Shown here one piece after another: positions 24,929-34,109 of a stretch of 64,000 nucleotides of DNA. A model generated the notes under the pieces. That model was not told the origin of the DNA. It made no database searches and saw nothing but the letters and a program-made list of their open reading frames with translations. A program made the position numbers and the translations under genes. The stretch covers positions 1 through 64,000 of the forward strand of contig JAUIAV010000006.1 of NCBI GenBank assembly GCA_030425195.1, read 5' to 3'. Within the stretch, counting starts at the first letter, position 1. Each line of letters begins with the position of its first letter. The DNA is from Gammaproteobacteria bacterium. Its GTDB lineage: Bacteria; Pseudomonadota; Gammaproteobacteria; Pseudomonadales; Azotimanducaceae.

Positions 24929-26336
24929 GGTCCGACTGGCATCGTTGTGCCTCGCGCTCACGCTCGCCCTCCCTGCGGCGGGCGGCAGTGCCTACCGCCT
25001 GCCGGCCGGTGCGGCCGAATACACGGATCCCTACATCGCTGCCGGATTCAGAGCCCTGTTCACCTGCTCGGCCCACTTTCTGATGCACCGACCCTTCGCC
25101 GACATCCAGACTGTGGAGCTGGCGGATACCCTGCCGCTCGGGCTCCCCGAGCCTGTCATCGACGAAACGAAAGGGCTGGTGCGCGCCGAGGATGGCCGGG
25201 GAAACCGGGTGACCGCCGTGTACCGGGACACCATGGGCTGCACGGTGCTGCCGCCGGACTGGTCTGATTCGGACATTCCCCGTCTGCCGTACGTCCGCCT
25301 GTCGCGACCGGCTCAGGACGCGGACCAGGACTATCCACTCGGAGACCGGGTGGATTTTCAGCTGTCGAACCGGGCCCGCGCGCTGCTGGATGCAGCCTTC
25401 GACGGGCAAACCTACGGAGATCGCACGCTGACTGCCGGTGTGATCGTCATCCGGAATGGGAGAATCGTTGCCGAGCGCTACCGTGAGGGTTTCGGCCCCC
25501 ACCAGGGCTACCGTACCTGGTCCACGGCCAAGAGCATCAGCGCCTCGCTGATCGGAATCGCCGCGGAGGAAGGGCTGCTCGATCTCGAAGCCGCGACCCC
25601 GCTCACCGCCTGGAACCAGCCCGCCGATCCCCGCCGCGCCATCACCTGGCAACAGCTGCTCTGGATGTCGAGCGGTCTGTACAGCCAGGGATCGAACACC
25701 AACGCCGTCTATTTCGCCGGACAGGATGCACGAAGTTCAGCCGTGGACTCGCCGCTCGAGGCGGCTCCGGGTGAACGATGGAAATACGCCAACAACGATA
25801 CGCTGCTGCTCCTGCTGGGCCTCCGACAGATTCTGGGAGACGATCTCGAGTACCTCCGCTATCCCTACGACCGGCTGCTGCACCGGATCGGCATGTATCA
25901 CACCTGGATGGAAACGGATCACGCGGGCAACTTCATCGGCTCGAGTCAGGTCTACACCACGGCGCGGGATCTGGGCCGCCTCGGGCTGCTGTACCTGCAG
26001 GACGGCGTCTGGAACGGGGAGCGTGTCCTGCCTCGCGGATGGGCGGAATTCGTCGCCCGGCCGGCCCCGGCGTTCGAGCGGAAAACGGGACAGCAGGGTT
26101 ATGGCGCCCAGTTCTGGCTCTACGACGGCGTCGCAGGACTCCCGCCCGGCACCTATTCGACGGCCGGTAACAAGGGGCAGCACGCCACCATCGTTCCGGC
26201 CCACGACATGGTCGTCGTCCGCACCGGCGTCGACCCGGTCGGCTACCGGTTCGATCAGCCCCGCTTCGTACGCGACACCATCGACGTGTTCGACCAGCAG
26301 CCTATACGCGATCCAGACAGGCCAGCGCGCCGCTGA
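24918..26336 (+). CDS. Exported serine hydrolase, class C beta-lactamase fold
   Basis: A 472-residue protein with a signal peptide (residues 1-25, L-P-A-A-G-G-S-A). The beta-lactamase-type catalytic set is visible: Ser202-T-A-Lys205 in T-W-S-T-A-K-S, and Tyr290-A-Asn292 in K-Y-A-N-N-D. The third motif is a weak H-A-T or K-G-Q-H. The pattern resembles 6-aminohexanoate-dimer hydrolase (NylB) and esterases of family VIII rather than true beta-lactamases. It hydrolyses an ester or amide in the periplasm. ATG 24918 overlaps the crotonase stop by 11 bases. The 3' end overlaps the convergent glucokinase gene by 35 bases. Confidence 0.88.
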   Translation: MSIEVRLASLCLALTLALPAAGGSAYRLPAGAAEYTDPYIAAGFRALFTCSAHFLMHRPFADIQTVELADTLPLGLPEPVIDETKGLVRAEDGRGNRVTAVYRDTMGCTVLPPDWSDSDIPRLPYVRLSRPAQDADQDYPLGDRVDFQLSNRARALLDAAFDGQTYGDRTLTAGVIVIRNGRIVAERYREGFGPHQGYRTWSTAKSISASLIGIAAEEGLLDLEAATPLTAWNQPADPRRAITWQQLLWMSSGLYSQGSNTNAVYFAGQDARSSAVDSPLEAAPGERWKYANNDTLLLLLGLRQILGDDLEYLRYPYDRLLHRIGMYHTWMETDHAGNFIGSSQVYTTARDLGRLGLLYLQDGVWNGERVLPRGWAEFVARPAPAFERKTGQQGYGAQFWLYDGVAGLPPGTYSTAGNKGQHATIVPAHDMVVVRTGVDPVGYRFDQPRFVRDTIDVFDQQPIRDPDRPARR

Positions 26337-27255
26337 GTCCCGGATACGGATCCAGGATCAGGAAAATGGGTATCCCGGCCACCAGGGATCCCAGCTCGAC
26401 GCGCTCCTCGAAACGCCGGCGCAGGGGGCTCGAACGCGCGAATTCGGCAAGCTGCGGCACGATGCCGCCGCCGATGTAGACGCCGGCATGCGCGCAGACC
26501 GTGAGCGCCAGATTACCGGCCGCAGCACCGAGCAGCGCGAAGAACAGCTCCAGAGTCTGATGACAGACGGGATCGTCCGCAGATTCTCCCCGGCGACTGA
26601 TCTCCTCCGCGGTCAGCGGCTCCGGCGTCATGCCCCAGAGCACGGCAACCGCCTGGTAGAGGTTGACGAGCCCCGGTCCGGACAGCACCGTTTCCCAGCA
26701 CACGCCCTCATGCTTCGTCAGGAGCACCGTGAGCAGCTCCTGCTCGAGCGGATTGCCCGGCGCCAGATCCGCATGGCCGCCTTCCGAGGCCAGCACCTGC
26801 CAGCCACCGGAGTCCCGGGGCAGCAGCACGCTCATACCCAGCCCGCTGCCCGGTCCCAGCACGGCTTTGACCCCGCGCTGACTGCCGCGGGACGGATCGC
26901 CGCCGATGGCTTCCAGGCGTTCGAGACCGGGCACGGCCATGGCCAGCGCGTGAAAATCGTTGACGATGGAAACGGGCGCTTCGAGCAGGTTGCCGTGGGC
27001 GGCGGCGTTGAACGCCAGGCCGCCGTTGGTCACTTCCGCCACGCCTGCGACCACGGGACCGGCAACGGCGAAGCAGGCTTCGTCCACCCGATCCACTGCG
27101 AGCGCCGTCATCGCCGCCCGGACCAGATCGGGCGATTCGCGGTAGGCACCCGTCGCGAGCACCACCGGCTCGCCCAGAACGCCGCCCGACGCCAGCGCAA
27201 AGCGTGCGTGGGTGGCGCCGATATCGGCGACCAGCGTTTTCGGGGCAGCATCCAT
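26302..27255 (-). CDS. glk: Glucokinase
   Basis: A 317-residue proteobacterial-type glucokinase that phosphorylates glucose with ATP. The phosphate-1 loop reads A-D-I-G-A-T-H-A-R-F-A (usually D-I-G-G-T-N). The glucose site includes V-N-D-F-H-A with the catalytic Asp, and S-E-G-G-H-A-D-L with the sugar-binding Glu/His. Adenosine contact residues lie in Y-I-G-G-G-I-V-P. The Gly-to-Ala and Asn-to-His changes in the first loop may alter kinetics. It is convergent with the serine hydrolase and divergent from the peptide transporter operon. Confidence 0.9.
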   Translation of the reverse strand: MDAAPKTLVADIGATHARFALASGGVLGEPVVLATGAYRESPDLVRAAMTALAVDRVDEACFAVAGPVVAGVAEVTNGGLAFNAAAHGNLLEAPVSIVNDFHALAMAVPGLERLEAIGGDPSRGSQRGVKAVLGPGSGLGMSVLLPRDSGGWQVLASEGGHADLAPGNPLEQELLTVLLTKHEGVCWETVLSGPGLVNLYQAVAVLWGMTPEPLTAEEISRRGESADDPVCHQTLELFFALLGAAAGNLALTVCAHAGVYIGGGIVPQLAEFARSSPLRRRFEERVELGSLVAGIPIFLILDPYPGLSGALACLDRV

Positions 27256-27337
27256 GGCGGCGCAGTATGCGGGAGGCCAGACGCCCCCTCAACGCCGCGC
27301 CTGGCGGATCCCCCGCCTGTTCCAGTATGGTGCCGCC

Positions 27338-28906
27338 ATGAAGACGTTCGCCCTGCAACACCTCCTGCTCCTGCTCCTGCTGAACGGGCTTCCGGCCCAT
27401 GCACGGGAGTCGGATGGCGATCTGATTCTGGGCAATCCGGGCGAGCCTCAGACGCTGGATCCGCACCGCTACAATCTTCGGCTCGAGGAGACGATCCTGA
27501 CCGATCTCTTTCTCGGTCTGACGGCCATGGATCCTGAGGGCCGCATCATCCCCGGTGCCGCCGAGAGCTGGACCGTCTCGGAAGACGGCCTCACCTGGAC
27601 CTTCCGGCTCCGGGAGAACCTCAAGTGGTCAGACGGGGAGCCGCTGACGGCGGAGGACTTCGTCTTTTCTTTCCGGAGACTGCTGGATCCAGCCACGGCC
27701 GCCAGCCTCGCCTATTTCATGTATCCCATCGCGAACGCCCGGGCAGTGAACGCGGGTGAGCTGCCGCCGGCAGCGCTGGGGGTGTCCGCACCCGACCCCC
27801 GGACGCTGGCTCTGGAGCTTGCGGAGCCCTACCCCCACCTGCCGGAGCGGCTGCTCTATCCCACCGGCTTCGCCGTGCCCGGGCATGTGATCGACGCACA
27901 CGGGGATGACTGGGTGAAGGCCGAGCATTGGGTCAGCAACGGGGCCTATCGGCTCGAAGCCTGGCGCCCGCAGGCATACGTGGCGCTCGAAGCGAACCCC
28001 CATTTCCACGAGCCGGTGGCCATCCCGCGGGTCCGCTACCTGCCGCTGGCGAACGAGCAGAACGCCTACAACCGCTACCGGGCCGGGGAGGTGCACGCCA
28101 TCGGCGGTTTTCCCTCCAGCGAGCTCGACCGTGTGCGCCGCACGATGCCCGAGCACCTCCGCATCTCGCCGCTGCTGTCGATGATCTATCTGGTCTTCAA
28201 CACCACCAGAGCGCCTTTCGACGACGTCCGGGTGCGGGAAGCCCTGACGCTGATGGTTCAGCCCGACATTCTGACGGAGAAAATCCAGCGGACGGGCAAC
28301 TACGCGGCGCGCAGTTTCGTGCCTTTTCTGGTTGAAGGCTACGACGCGCCGGTGCCCGCTTTTCACGATCAGCCGCTTCCGGATCGGATGTCCCGGGCAA
28401 AGGCTCTGCTCGGAGAAGCCGGGTACGGCCCCGACAACCCGCTGGAGGTCACCCTCCGGTACTTCGACGAAGGTGACGGCAAGCGCAGCAATCTGGCCAT
28501 CGCCAGCTTCTGGCGCCAGATCGGCGTCACGACGCGCCTGCATCACACCGAGCTCAAGGTCCACTTCACCGACCTCCGCCAGGGGGACTTCCAGGTCGCC
28601 CAGGCGGGCTGGATCGGAGAGAACAACCCCGGCCACTACCTGGAGCTCCTGATCTCGGACGCGGGCAACGTGAACTACGGCCGTTACCGAAACCAGGCCT
28701 ACGACACGCTCATGCAGGCGGCCGGGAAGCAGAAGGAGCTCGCGGAACGTTACCGGCTGATGCGGGAAGCCGAGGCCCTGGCCATGGGTGAATATCCGGT
28801 GGTGCCGCTCTGGTCCGTTGCCGTGAAGCGTCTCGTCAGCCCGGACCTCAAAGGCTGGCACGAGAACCACCGCGACGTGCATGCGGTCCGCTATCTGTCC
28901 TGGTGA
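27338..28906 (+). CDS. Oligopeptide ABC transporter, periplasmic binding protein (OppA-like)
   Basis: A 522-residue family 5 binding protein. A signal peptide with a poly-Leu core (residues 7-16) ends at P-A-H-A. The mature chain has the signature G-N-P-G-E-P-Q-T-L-D-P-H and later F-S-F-R-R-L-L-D-P, V-S-N-G-A-Y-R-L-E and N-T-T-R-A-P-F-D-D-V-R-V-R-E-A-L, all typical of OppA/MppA. ATG 27338 is chosen since upstream residues are not signal-like. It overlaps the permease start by 4 bases (GTGA). No ATPase (OppD/F) follows, so ATPases must be encoded elsewhere or shared with another system. Confidence 0.92.
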   Translation: MKTFALQHLLLLLLLNGLPAHARESDGDLILGNPGEPQTLDPHRYNLRLEETILTDLFLGLTAMDPEGRIIPGAAESWTVSEDGLTWTFRLRENLKWSDGEPLTAEDFVFSFRRLLDPATAASLAYFMYPIANARAVNAGELPPAALGVSAPDPRTLALELAEPYPHLPERLLYPTGFAVPGHVIDAHGDDWVKAEHWVSNGAYRLEAWRPQAYVALEANPHFHEPVAIPRVRYLPLANEQNAYNRYRAGEVHAIGGFPSSELDRVRRTMPEHLRISPLLSMIYLVFNTTRAPFDDVRVREALTLMVQPDILTEKIQRTGNYAARSFVPFLVEGYDAPVPAFHDQPLPDRMSRAKALLGEAGYGPDNPLEVTLRYFDEGDGKRSNLAIASFWRQIGVTTRLHHTELKVHFTDLRQGDFQVAQAGWIGENNPGHYLELLISDAGNVNYGRYRNQAYDTLMQAAGKQKELAERYRLMREAEALAMGEYPVVPLWSVAVKRLVSPDLKGWHENHRDVHAVRYLSW

Positions 28907-29823
28907 CCGGCTATCTCCTCAACCGGCTGCTGATCAGCGGGGCCACCTTTCTCGTCATCATCACCGCCGTCTTCTTCATGATCCGGGCAGCCCCCGGCGG
29001 CCCCTTCGACGGTGACCGCAGGCTGCCGCCGGAGGTTGAGGCCAATCTGCTGGCCGCCTACGACCTGGACCAGCCGCCGGGCCGTCAGTATCTGAACTAT
29101 CTCGGCATGCTGGCCCGGGGCGACCTGGGTCCATCGTTCAAGCAGAAGGATTTCACCGTCAACGAGCTCATCGCCAGCGGCCTGCCGGTAAGCCTGGGCG
29201 TGGGTCTCACCGCTCTTCTGCTGGCCGTACTCGGCGGCGTGGGCATCGGCGTCCAGGCCGGCCTCAGCCCCGGGTCCTTCTCCGATGCCGCCCTCATGGG
29301 CGCTGCGAACCTCGGTCTGGCGCTGCCGTCCATCGTACTGGCGCCGCTCGCCGTGCTGGTGTTCGCCGTCTGGCTCGGGTGGCTGCCGGCGGGCGGCGTG
29401 GGGAGCCCGGCCCACTTCATACTCCCGCCTCTGGCCCTGGCATTGCCTTTCGTCACCGCCATCGCCCGGCTGACACGCGGCAGCGTGGCCGAAACGCTGC
29501 TGGAGCCCCATGTGATGACGGCACACGCCAAGGGACTGCCGCACCGGCGTATCGTCTTCCGGCACATCCTGCCTATCGCACTGCTGCCCGTTCTCTCCTT
29601 TCTGGGACCTGCAGCGGCGGCGCTCCTCACCGGCTCCGTCGTCATCGAGCAGGTCTTTGAGCTGCCCGGCATCGGCCGCTACTTCGTGCAGGCGGCACTG
29701 AACCGGGACTACACGCTGGTGATGGGGGTGGTGGTGGTGTATGCCGCCTTCATCCTGATGTTCAACCTCCTGGTCGATCTCTGCTATGCACGGCTCGATC
29801 CCAGAATCCGGGTGGCAGACTGA
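28903..29823 (+). CDS. Oligopeptide ABC transporter permease (OppB-like)
   Basis: A 306-residue inner-membrane permease starting at GTG 28903, 4 bases inside the upstream gene. It has six helices and the EAA-type loop reads V-M-T-A-H-A-K-G-L-P-H-R-R-I, which contacts the ATPase. The block V-F-E-L-P-G-I-G-R-Y-F near the end is a family signature. It forms the pore with the next gene. Confidence 0.92.
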   Translation: MTGYLLNRLLISGATFLVIITAVFFMIRAAPGGPFDGDRRLPPEVEANLLAAYDLDQPPGRQYLNYLGMLARGDLGPSFKQKDFTVNELIASGLPVSLGVGLTALLLAVLGGVGIGVQAGLSPGSFSDAALMGAANLGLALPSIVLAPLAVLVFAVWLGWLPAGGVGSPAHFILPPLALALPFVTAIARLTRGSVAETLLEPHVMTAHAKGLPHRRIVFRHILPIALLPVLSFLGPAAAALLTGSVVIEQVFELPGIGRYFVQAALNRDYTLVMGVVVVYAAFILMFNLLVDLCYARLDPRIRVAD

Positions 29824-29824
29824 G

Positions 29825-30694
29825 ATGCCGTTCTTCCGAACGGCGCTCACCGGTACCCTGCTCGCCCGGCTCTGCAGTGTCTGGATTCTCCTCACGCTCG
29901 TCGGCGCAGGATTCGGCGCCGCCTGGTCCGGCTGGGATCCGGAGGCCATCGACTGGGAAGCCCTGGAAGCCGCCCCGGATGCCGCCCACTGGTTCGGCAC
30001 CGATCTCATCGGCAGGGACCTGTTCGCGCGGGTCATGCTCGGTGCCCGGGTGAGCCTCACGGCCGCACTCATCGCCACGACGGTGAGCATTCTGATCGGC
30101 GTGCCTTACGGCGCTTTCGCCGGACTGCGGGGCGGCCGCACGGACCAGCTGATGATGCGCATCGTCGACGTGCTCTACGCCGTCCCCTTCATCCTGGTCG
30201 TCATCCTGCTCATGGTGGTGTTCGGCCGCGAACCCCTGCTCTTCTTCCTGGCTCTGGGCGCCATCTACTGGCTCGACATCGCCCGGATCGTCCGCGGGCA
30301 GACGCTCGTGATCCGTGAGCAGGCCTACATAGAGGCAGCCCGGACTCTCGGTGCCGGCCGCCTTCGGATTCTGCTCAGGCACGTCGTTCCGAACGTGGCA
30401 GGGCCCGCGCTCGTCTACGCCACGCTGACCATCCCGGCCGTGATTCTGGCGGAGAGTTTCATCAGCTTTCTCGGACTCGGCATCCAGGAGCCGGATACCA
30501 GCTGGGGCGTGCTCATCGCCGACGGCACCCGGACCATGGAATCCGCACCCTGGACGCTGTTCTTTCCCGCACTGTTTCTCGGTCTCACCGTCTGGTGTTT
30601 CAACATGCTGGGCGACCGCCTGCGCGATCAGTATGACCGTCAGACGCGGGGGTATACTCGAAACATCGCATCTGAGAGTGCTGCCCGCGGATGA
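29825..30694 (+). CDS. Oligopeptide ABC transporter permease (OppC-like)
   Basis: A 289-residue permease starting at ATG 29825, one base after the upstream stop. It has the OppC N-terminal extension, then G-T-D-L-I-G-R-D-L-F-A-R-V-M-L-G-A-R-V-S-L, the ATPase-contact loop Y-I-E-A-A-R-T-L-G-A-G, and the C-terminal F-L-G-L-G-I-Q-E-P-D-T-S-W-G. It completes the two-permease channel. The stop overlaps the LLM enzyme start by 4 bases, so that enzyme is co-translated with the transporter. Confidence 0.92.
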   Translation: MPFFRTALTGTLLARLCSVWILLTLVGAGFGAAWSGWDPEAIDWEALEAAPDAAHWFGTDLIGRDLFARVMLGARVSLTAALIATTVSILIGVPYGAFAGLRGGRTDQLMMRIVDVLYAVPFILVVILLMVVFGREPLLFFLALGAIYWLDIARIVRGQTLVIREQAYIEAARTLGAGRLRILLRHVVPNVAGPALVYATLTIPAVILAESFISFLGLGIQEPDTSWGVLIADGTRTMESAPWTLFFPALFLGLTVWCFNMLGDRLRDQYDRQTRGYTRNIASESAARG

Positions 30695-31614
30695 CCATCA
30701 GCGCCGGAATCGGCATCCCCAACTACCCGTTCGCAGGGGCGGACGATTTCTGGGCCTGGGTGGACGTCTGTGACGACGCACGGGTGAATTCGCTCTGGCA
30801 GAGCGACCGCATCATCGGCAGCGACCCCTTCCTCGAATGCCTCTCGGTCATGGCGGCCCTGGCGGGACGGACGAAACACGTGAAGTTCGGCATGAACGTG
30901 GCGAGCCTGGGACTCCGGGATCCGGTGCTCACGGCCAAGGCCTGCGCCACCATCGACGTGCTCTCCAACGGCCGGCTGCTGCCCGCCTTCGGCATCGGCA
31001 GCGCCCGTTCCCGGGATTACGTAGCCACCGGCACGGACACCCGGGGCCGCGGCAGACGGATGAACGAAGGCCTGGAAATCATCAGCCGTCTCTGGACGGA
31101 ATCGAGCGTGTCTTTCGAAGGCGAGTACTATCGGCTCGAGGACGCCGCCATCAGCCCGCAGCCCGTACAGAGTCCGCTGCCGCTCTGGGTGGGCGGCAGC
31201 GCACCGGCAGCCGTCGAGCGGACGGCCCGCTGGGGTACCGGCTGGCAGGCGGGACTGGAAACGCCCGAAGAGGTGGCTCCCGTGATCGATGCCATCAAGC
31301 AGGCCCTGCCCCGCCATGAACGCCACATCGACGAGGATCACTACGGGGCGGGCTTCGGGTTCCGGTTCGGCAGCGTTGACGAGCCTGTCTGCCGGAAGAA
31401 CGACGAACTGCTCGCAAAACGTCTCGGCAAAGACCCGGAGCGCCTTCGGGCGATCGGCGGCGCGGACGAGATCCTGGCGCTGCTCCACGACTTCCATGAG
31501 GCCGGAGTGCACAAGTTCATACTCCGGCCACTGGCAGCAGACAGCGCCGATCTCATGCGTCAGACCGAGCGCCTGCTCGATGAGGTGCTGCCGGCGGTGA
31601 AGGCGCTGAACTAA
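30691..31614 (+). CDS. LLM-class flavin-dependent oxidoreductase, luciferase-like
   Basis: A 307-residue TIM-barrel oxidoreductase of the bacterial luciferase superfamily. The first strand is A-G-I-G-I-P-N-Y, the mid-barrel flavin or F420 region is V-L-S-N-G-R-L-L-P-A-F-G-I-G-S, and P-L-W-V-G-G-S-A-P-A follows. Members use FMN or F420. With the F420 module one gene further on, F420 is likely but not proven. It is coupled (ATGA) to OppC, and its 3' end overlaps the next, convergent LLM gene by 4 bases. A role in oxidising an imported compound is plausible. Confidence 0.82.
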   Translation: MTISAGIGIPNYPFAGADDFWAWVDVCDDARVNSLWQSDRIIGSDPFLECLSVMAALAGRTKHVKFGMNVASLGLRDPVLTAKACATIDVLSNGRLLPAFGIGSARSRDYVATGTDTRGRGRRMNEGLEIISRLWTESSVSFEGEYYRLEDAAISPQPVQSPLPLWVGGSAPAAVERTARWGTGWQAGLETPEEVAPVIDAIKQALPRHERHIDEDHYGAGFGFRFGSVDEPVCRKNDELLAKRLGKDPERLRAIGGADEILALLHDFHEAGVHKFILRPLAADSADLMRQTERLLDEVLPAVKALN

Positions 31615-32537
31615 GTCTTGAGGCTGGCGAGAAACTCCAGGGTGCGTTCCCGCGCACCGTCCTCCACGTCGACTATGGCGGCGTTGAAGTCCGTGACACC
31701 GATGCTTTCCAGTCTCTGTATCTGACCGCGCAGCGCGTTCTCGTCACCGAGCAGGGCGATGTCTGCGGGACCGGCCGCACCCTCTCTGTCCAGCATGGCC
31801 CGATAGCTCGGCAGCTGGCCGTAGATCACCAGCTGCTCGTTGATCTTCTCCTTGGCCGCGTCGATGTTGGTGGTGAGCGCCATGGGAAAGCCCCCCACGA
31901 CGCGTGGTGTCGGACGGCCCGCATCGGCTGCCGCCTTGTGCAGCCTGGCGACGATGTGGCTTTCCATGGTGTTCGGTCCCACCATCCAGGTGTTGGTGCC
32001 GTCGGCCATCTCGCCCGCGAGCCTGAGCATCACGGGACCCAGGGCCGCGACCACCACCGGCATGGGCGCGCCGCCGGGGATGTCGAGCGCCACCCCGTTC
32101 ACCCGGTACTGCTCGCCCTGAAAGCTCACCGACTCGCCACGCACCAGCGGCATGAGCACGGACAGATACTCGCGCATGTGCCGGGCCGGCTTGTCGTAGG
32201 ACATGCCCAGCATGTTCTCGATCACCAGCTGATGAGACAGTCCGATTCCGAGCGTGAACCGGCCGCCGCTGGCCGCGGCCGTGGTCAGCGCCTGCTGAGC
32301 AATGGCGGTGGGGTGCCGTGGATAGGTCGGGGTAACGGCGGTGCCGAGAGCGATCCGGCTCGTTTCCCGGCCGACCAGCGCGAGTGTGGAGATCGCGTCG
32401 TAGCTGAAAATGTTCGCCATCCAGATGCTGTCGAGGCCCGCATCCTCCGCCGCCTTCGCGGTGGCGATCACGTCGTCCAGGGTCATGCCGGTGCCGTCTG
32501 CGCCGAGCATGGTGCCGATTCTCATCTCCGTTCCCAT
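31611..32537 (-). CDS. LLM-class F420-dependent oxidoreductase
   Basis: A 308-residue luciferase-fold protein. It begins M-R-I-G-T-M-L-G after a short lead, then L-D-S-I-W-M-A-N, G-R-F-T-L-G-I-G-L-S-H-Q and P-V-V-V-A-A-L-G-P-V-M-L-R-L-A-G-E. The last block is characteristic of F420-dependent LLM subfamilies that also contain the 61-63 kb paralogues. ATG 32537 has GGGAGAC at a good distance; ATG 32525 is the alternative. It diverges from the NADPH:F420 reductase gene, 100 bases away. It is probably an F420H2-dependent reductase or F420-dependent dehydrogenase of unknown substrate. Confidence 0.83.
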   Translation of the reverse strand: MGTEMRIGTMLGADGTGMTLDDVIATAKAAEDAGLDSIWMANIFSYDAISTLALVGRETSRIALGTAVTPTYPRHPTAIAQQALTTAAASGGRFTLGIGLSHQLVIENMLGMSYDKPARHMREYLSVLMPLVRGESVSFQGEQYRVNGVALDIPGGAPMPVVVAALGPVMLRLAGEMADGTNTWMVGPNTMESHIVARLHKAAADAGRPTPRVVGGFPMALTTNIDAAKEKINEQLVIYGQLPSYRAMLDREGAAGPADIALLGDENALRGQIQRLESIGVTDFNAAIVDVEDGARERTLEFLASLKT

Positions 32538-32637
32538 CTCTGTGTCTCCCGCTGGAAAAGGGAGCCATGGTACGGGTCTGGCACTGGGAAGTCAGTTAGC
32601 GGCATAATCGCCCGCTTTTCGCAGAGGACGAGACACC

Positions 32638-33309
32638 ATGAGCGACGGCGGCAAGGAAACCATTGCCATTCTCGGCGGCACCGGCGACCTGGGCACGGGT
32701 CTGGCCATCCGCTGGTCCAAGGCAGGACATCGGATCATCATCGGCTCCAGAACCCTGGAGAAGGCGCAGAATGCGGTCGCGGAGCTGGCCAAGATCAGCC
32801 CCGATACCCCTGCCGACGCCATGGAGAACAGCGACGCCGCGGCCGCCGGAGACATCGTGGTGCTGACGGTGCCCGCCGAGCATCAGATCTCCACGCTGGA
32901 GACGGTCCGCGGCGGCCTGGCCGGCAAAATTCTCATCGACGTCACCGTGCCCCTCGTCCCACCGAAGGTCGGCACCGTGCAGCTGCCGCCGGAAGGCAGT
33001 GCCGGCAAGCGGGCTCAGGATTTTCTGGGTGAAGATGTGATGGTGGTGACCGCATTCCAGAACATCGCCGCGCACCTGCTCCAGGAAGATGTTGAAATCG
33101 AGTGTGACGTACTGGTGTCCGGCAACAAGAAGGCGGCCCGGGACAAGGTCATCGAGCTCGCCGAGGAAGCCGGCATGACCGGCTACCATGCAGGTCCCAT
33201 CGAGAACTCCGCGGCCGCGGAAGCACTGACCTCGATCCTGATCCAGATCAACCGCCGGCACGACATTTCCCACTCCGGCATAAAGATCGTCGGTCAGGCC
33301 GACCACTGA
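32638..33309 (+). CDS. npdG: NADPH-dependent F420 reductase
   Basis: A 223-residue Rossmann protein of the Fno/NpdG family, which moves hydride between NADP(H) and F420. The nucleotide loop is I-L-G-G-T-G-D-L-G-T-G-L, followed by I-G-S-R-T-L-E-K-A, where S-R marks NADP preference. Later blocks I-D-V-T-V-P-L and A-F-Q-N-I-A-A-H-L-L are family-specific. It opens the F420 gene run and lies 11 bases upstream of cofE. It supplies F420H2 to the LLM enzymes. Confidence 0.92.
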   Translation: MSDGGKETIAILGGTGDLGTGLAIRWSKAGHRIIIGSRTLEKAQNAVAELAKISPDTPADAMENSDAAAAGDIVVLTVPAEHQISTLETVRGGLAGKILIDVTVPLVPPKVGTVQLPPEGSAGKRAQDFLGEDVMVVTAFQNIAAHLLQEDVEIECDVLVSGNKKAARDKVIELAEEAGMTGYHAGPIENSAAAEALTSILIQINRRHDISHSGIKIVGQADH

Positions 33310-33320
33310 CGATTTTCCGG

Positions 33321-34109
33321 GTGAGCACTTCCCCGTCAGGACCCGGTTTCAGCGCTTTCGGCGTTCCGGGTCTGCCCATGGTCCGGGCCGATGACGACCT
33401 GGTCACACTGGTGCTGGACGCCCTGGCGGCGAACGGGCAGACGCTTAAGGACGGCGACTGCGTCTGCCTCGCCCAGAAGATCGTCTCCAAAGCGGAGGGA
33501 CGCCAGGTGGCACTGGCGTCGGTGACCCCCTCATCCGAAGCGGAGGCTCTGGCCGCGGAAACGGACAAGGATCCCCGGCTCGTTCAGCTCATTCTCGATG
33601 AATCCACCGAGATGCTCAGGAAAAAACCGGGCGTTCTCATCATGCGTCACCGCCTGGGGCTGGTCGGCGCTCACGCCGGTATCGATCAGTCCAACATCGA
33701 GCACGCGGGCGGCGAGCAGGCGCTGCTGCTGCCCGTGGACCCGGATGCTTCGGCCAGCCGCTTCAGGGCCGGGATCGAGGCACGCACCGGATTGAACGTC
33801 GGCGTGATCATCACCGACAGCGCCAATCGTCCGTGGCGGCTCGGCACCATCGGGATCGCCATCGGGGCCGCCGGGCTCTCCGTGCTGGACGATCACCGCG
33901 GCGGCCGGGATTCCTACGGCCGGGAACTCAAGGTGACCCTGATCAATCGCGCGGACGCCATTGCCAGCATGGCCACCATGGTCATGGGCGAAACCACCGA
34001 ACGGCTGCCGGTGGCCGTCGTCCGCGGGCTGCCGCTCGTGGTTGGCAGGAACGGTGAGCAGACCGCCGCCATCATCAACCGGCCCCTGGAAGAAGATCTG
34101 TTCCGCTGA
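33321..34109 (+). CDS. cofE: Coenzyme F420-0:L-glutamate ligase
   Basis: A 262-residue CofE/FbiB N-domain enzyme that adds gamma-linked glutamates to F420-0 using GTP. The block I-I-T-D-S-A-N-R-P-W-R-L-G-T-I-G-I-A-I-G-A-A-G and the preceding M-R-H-R-L-G-L-V-G-A-H-A-G-I-D-Q-S-N lie at the GTP and metal site. The start is GTG 33321. There is no C-terminal nitroreductase domain, unlike mycobacterial FbiB. It shares one base with the cofD start (TGATG). Confidence 0.93.
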   Translation: MSTSPSGPGFSAFGVPGLPMVRADDDLVTLVLDALAANGQTLKDGDCVCLAQKIVSKAEGRQVALASVTPSSEAEALAAETDKDPRLVQLILDESTEMLRKKPGVLIMRHRLGLVGAHAGIDQSNIEHAGGEQALLLPVDPDASASRFRAGIEARTGLNVGVIITDSANRPWRLGTIGIAIGAAGLSVLDDHRGGRDSYGRELKVTLINRADAIASMATMVMGETTERLPVAVVRGLPLVVGRNGEQTAAIINRPLEEDLFR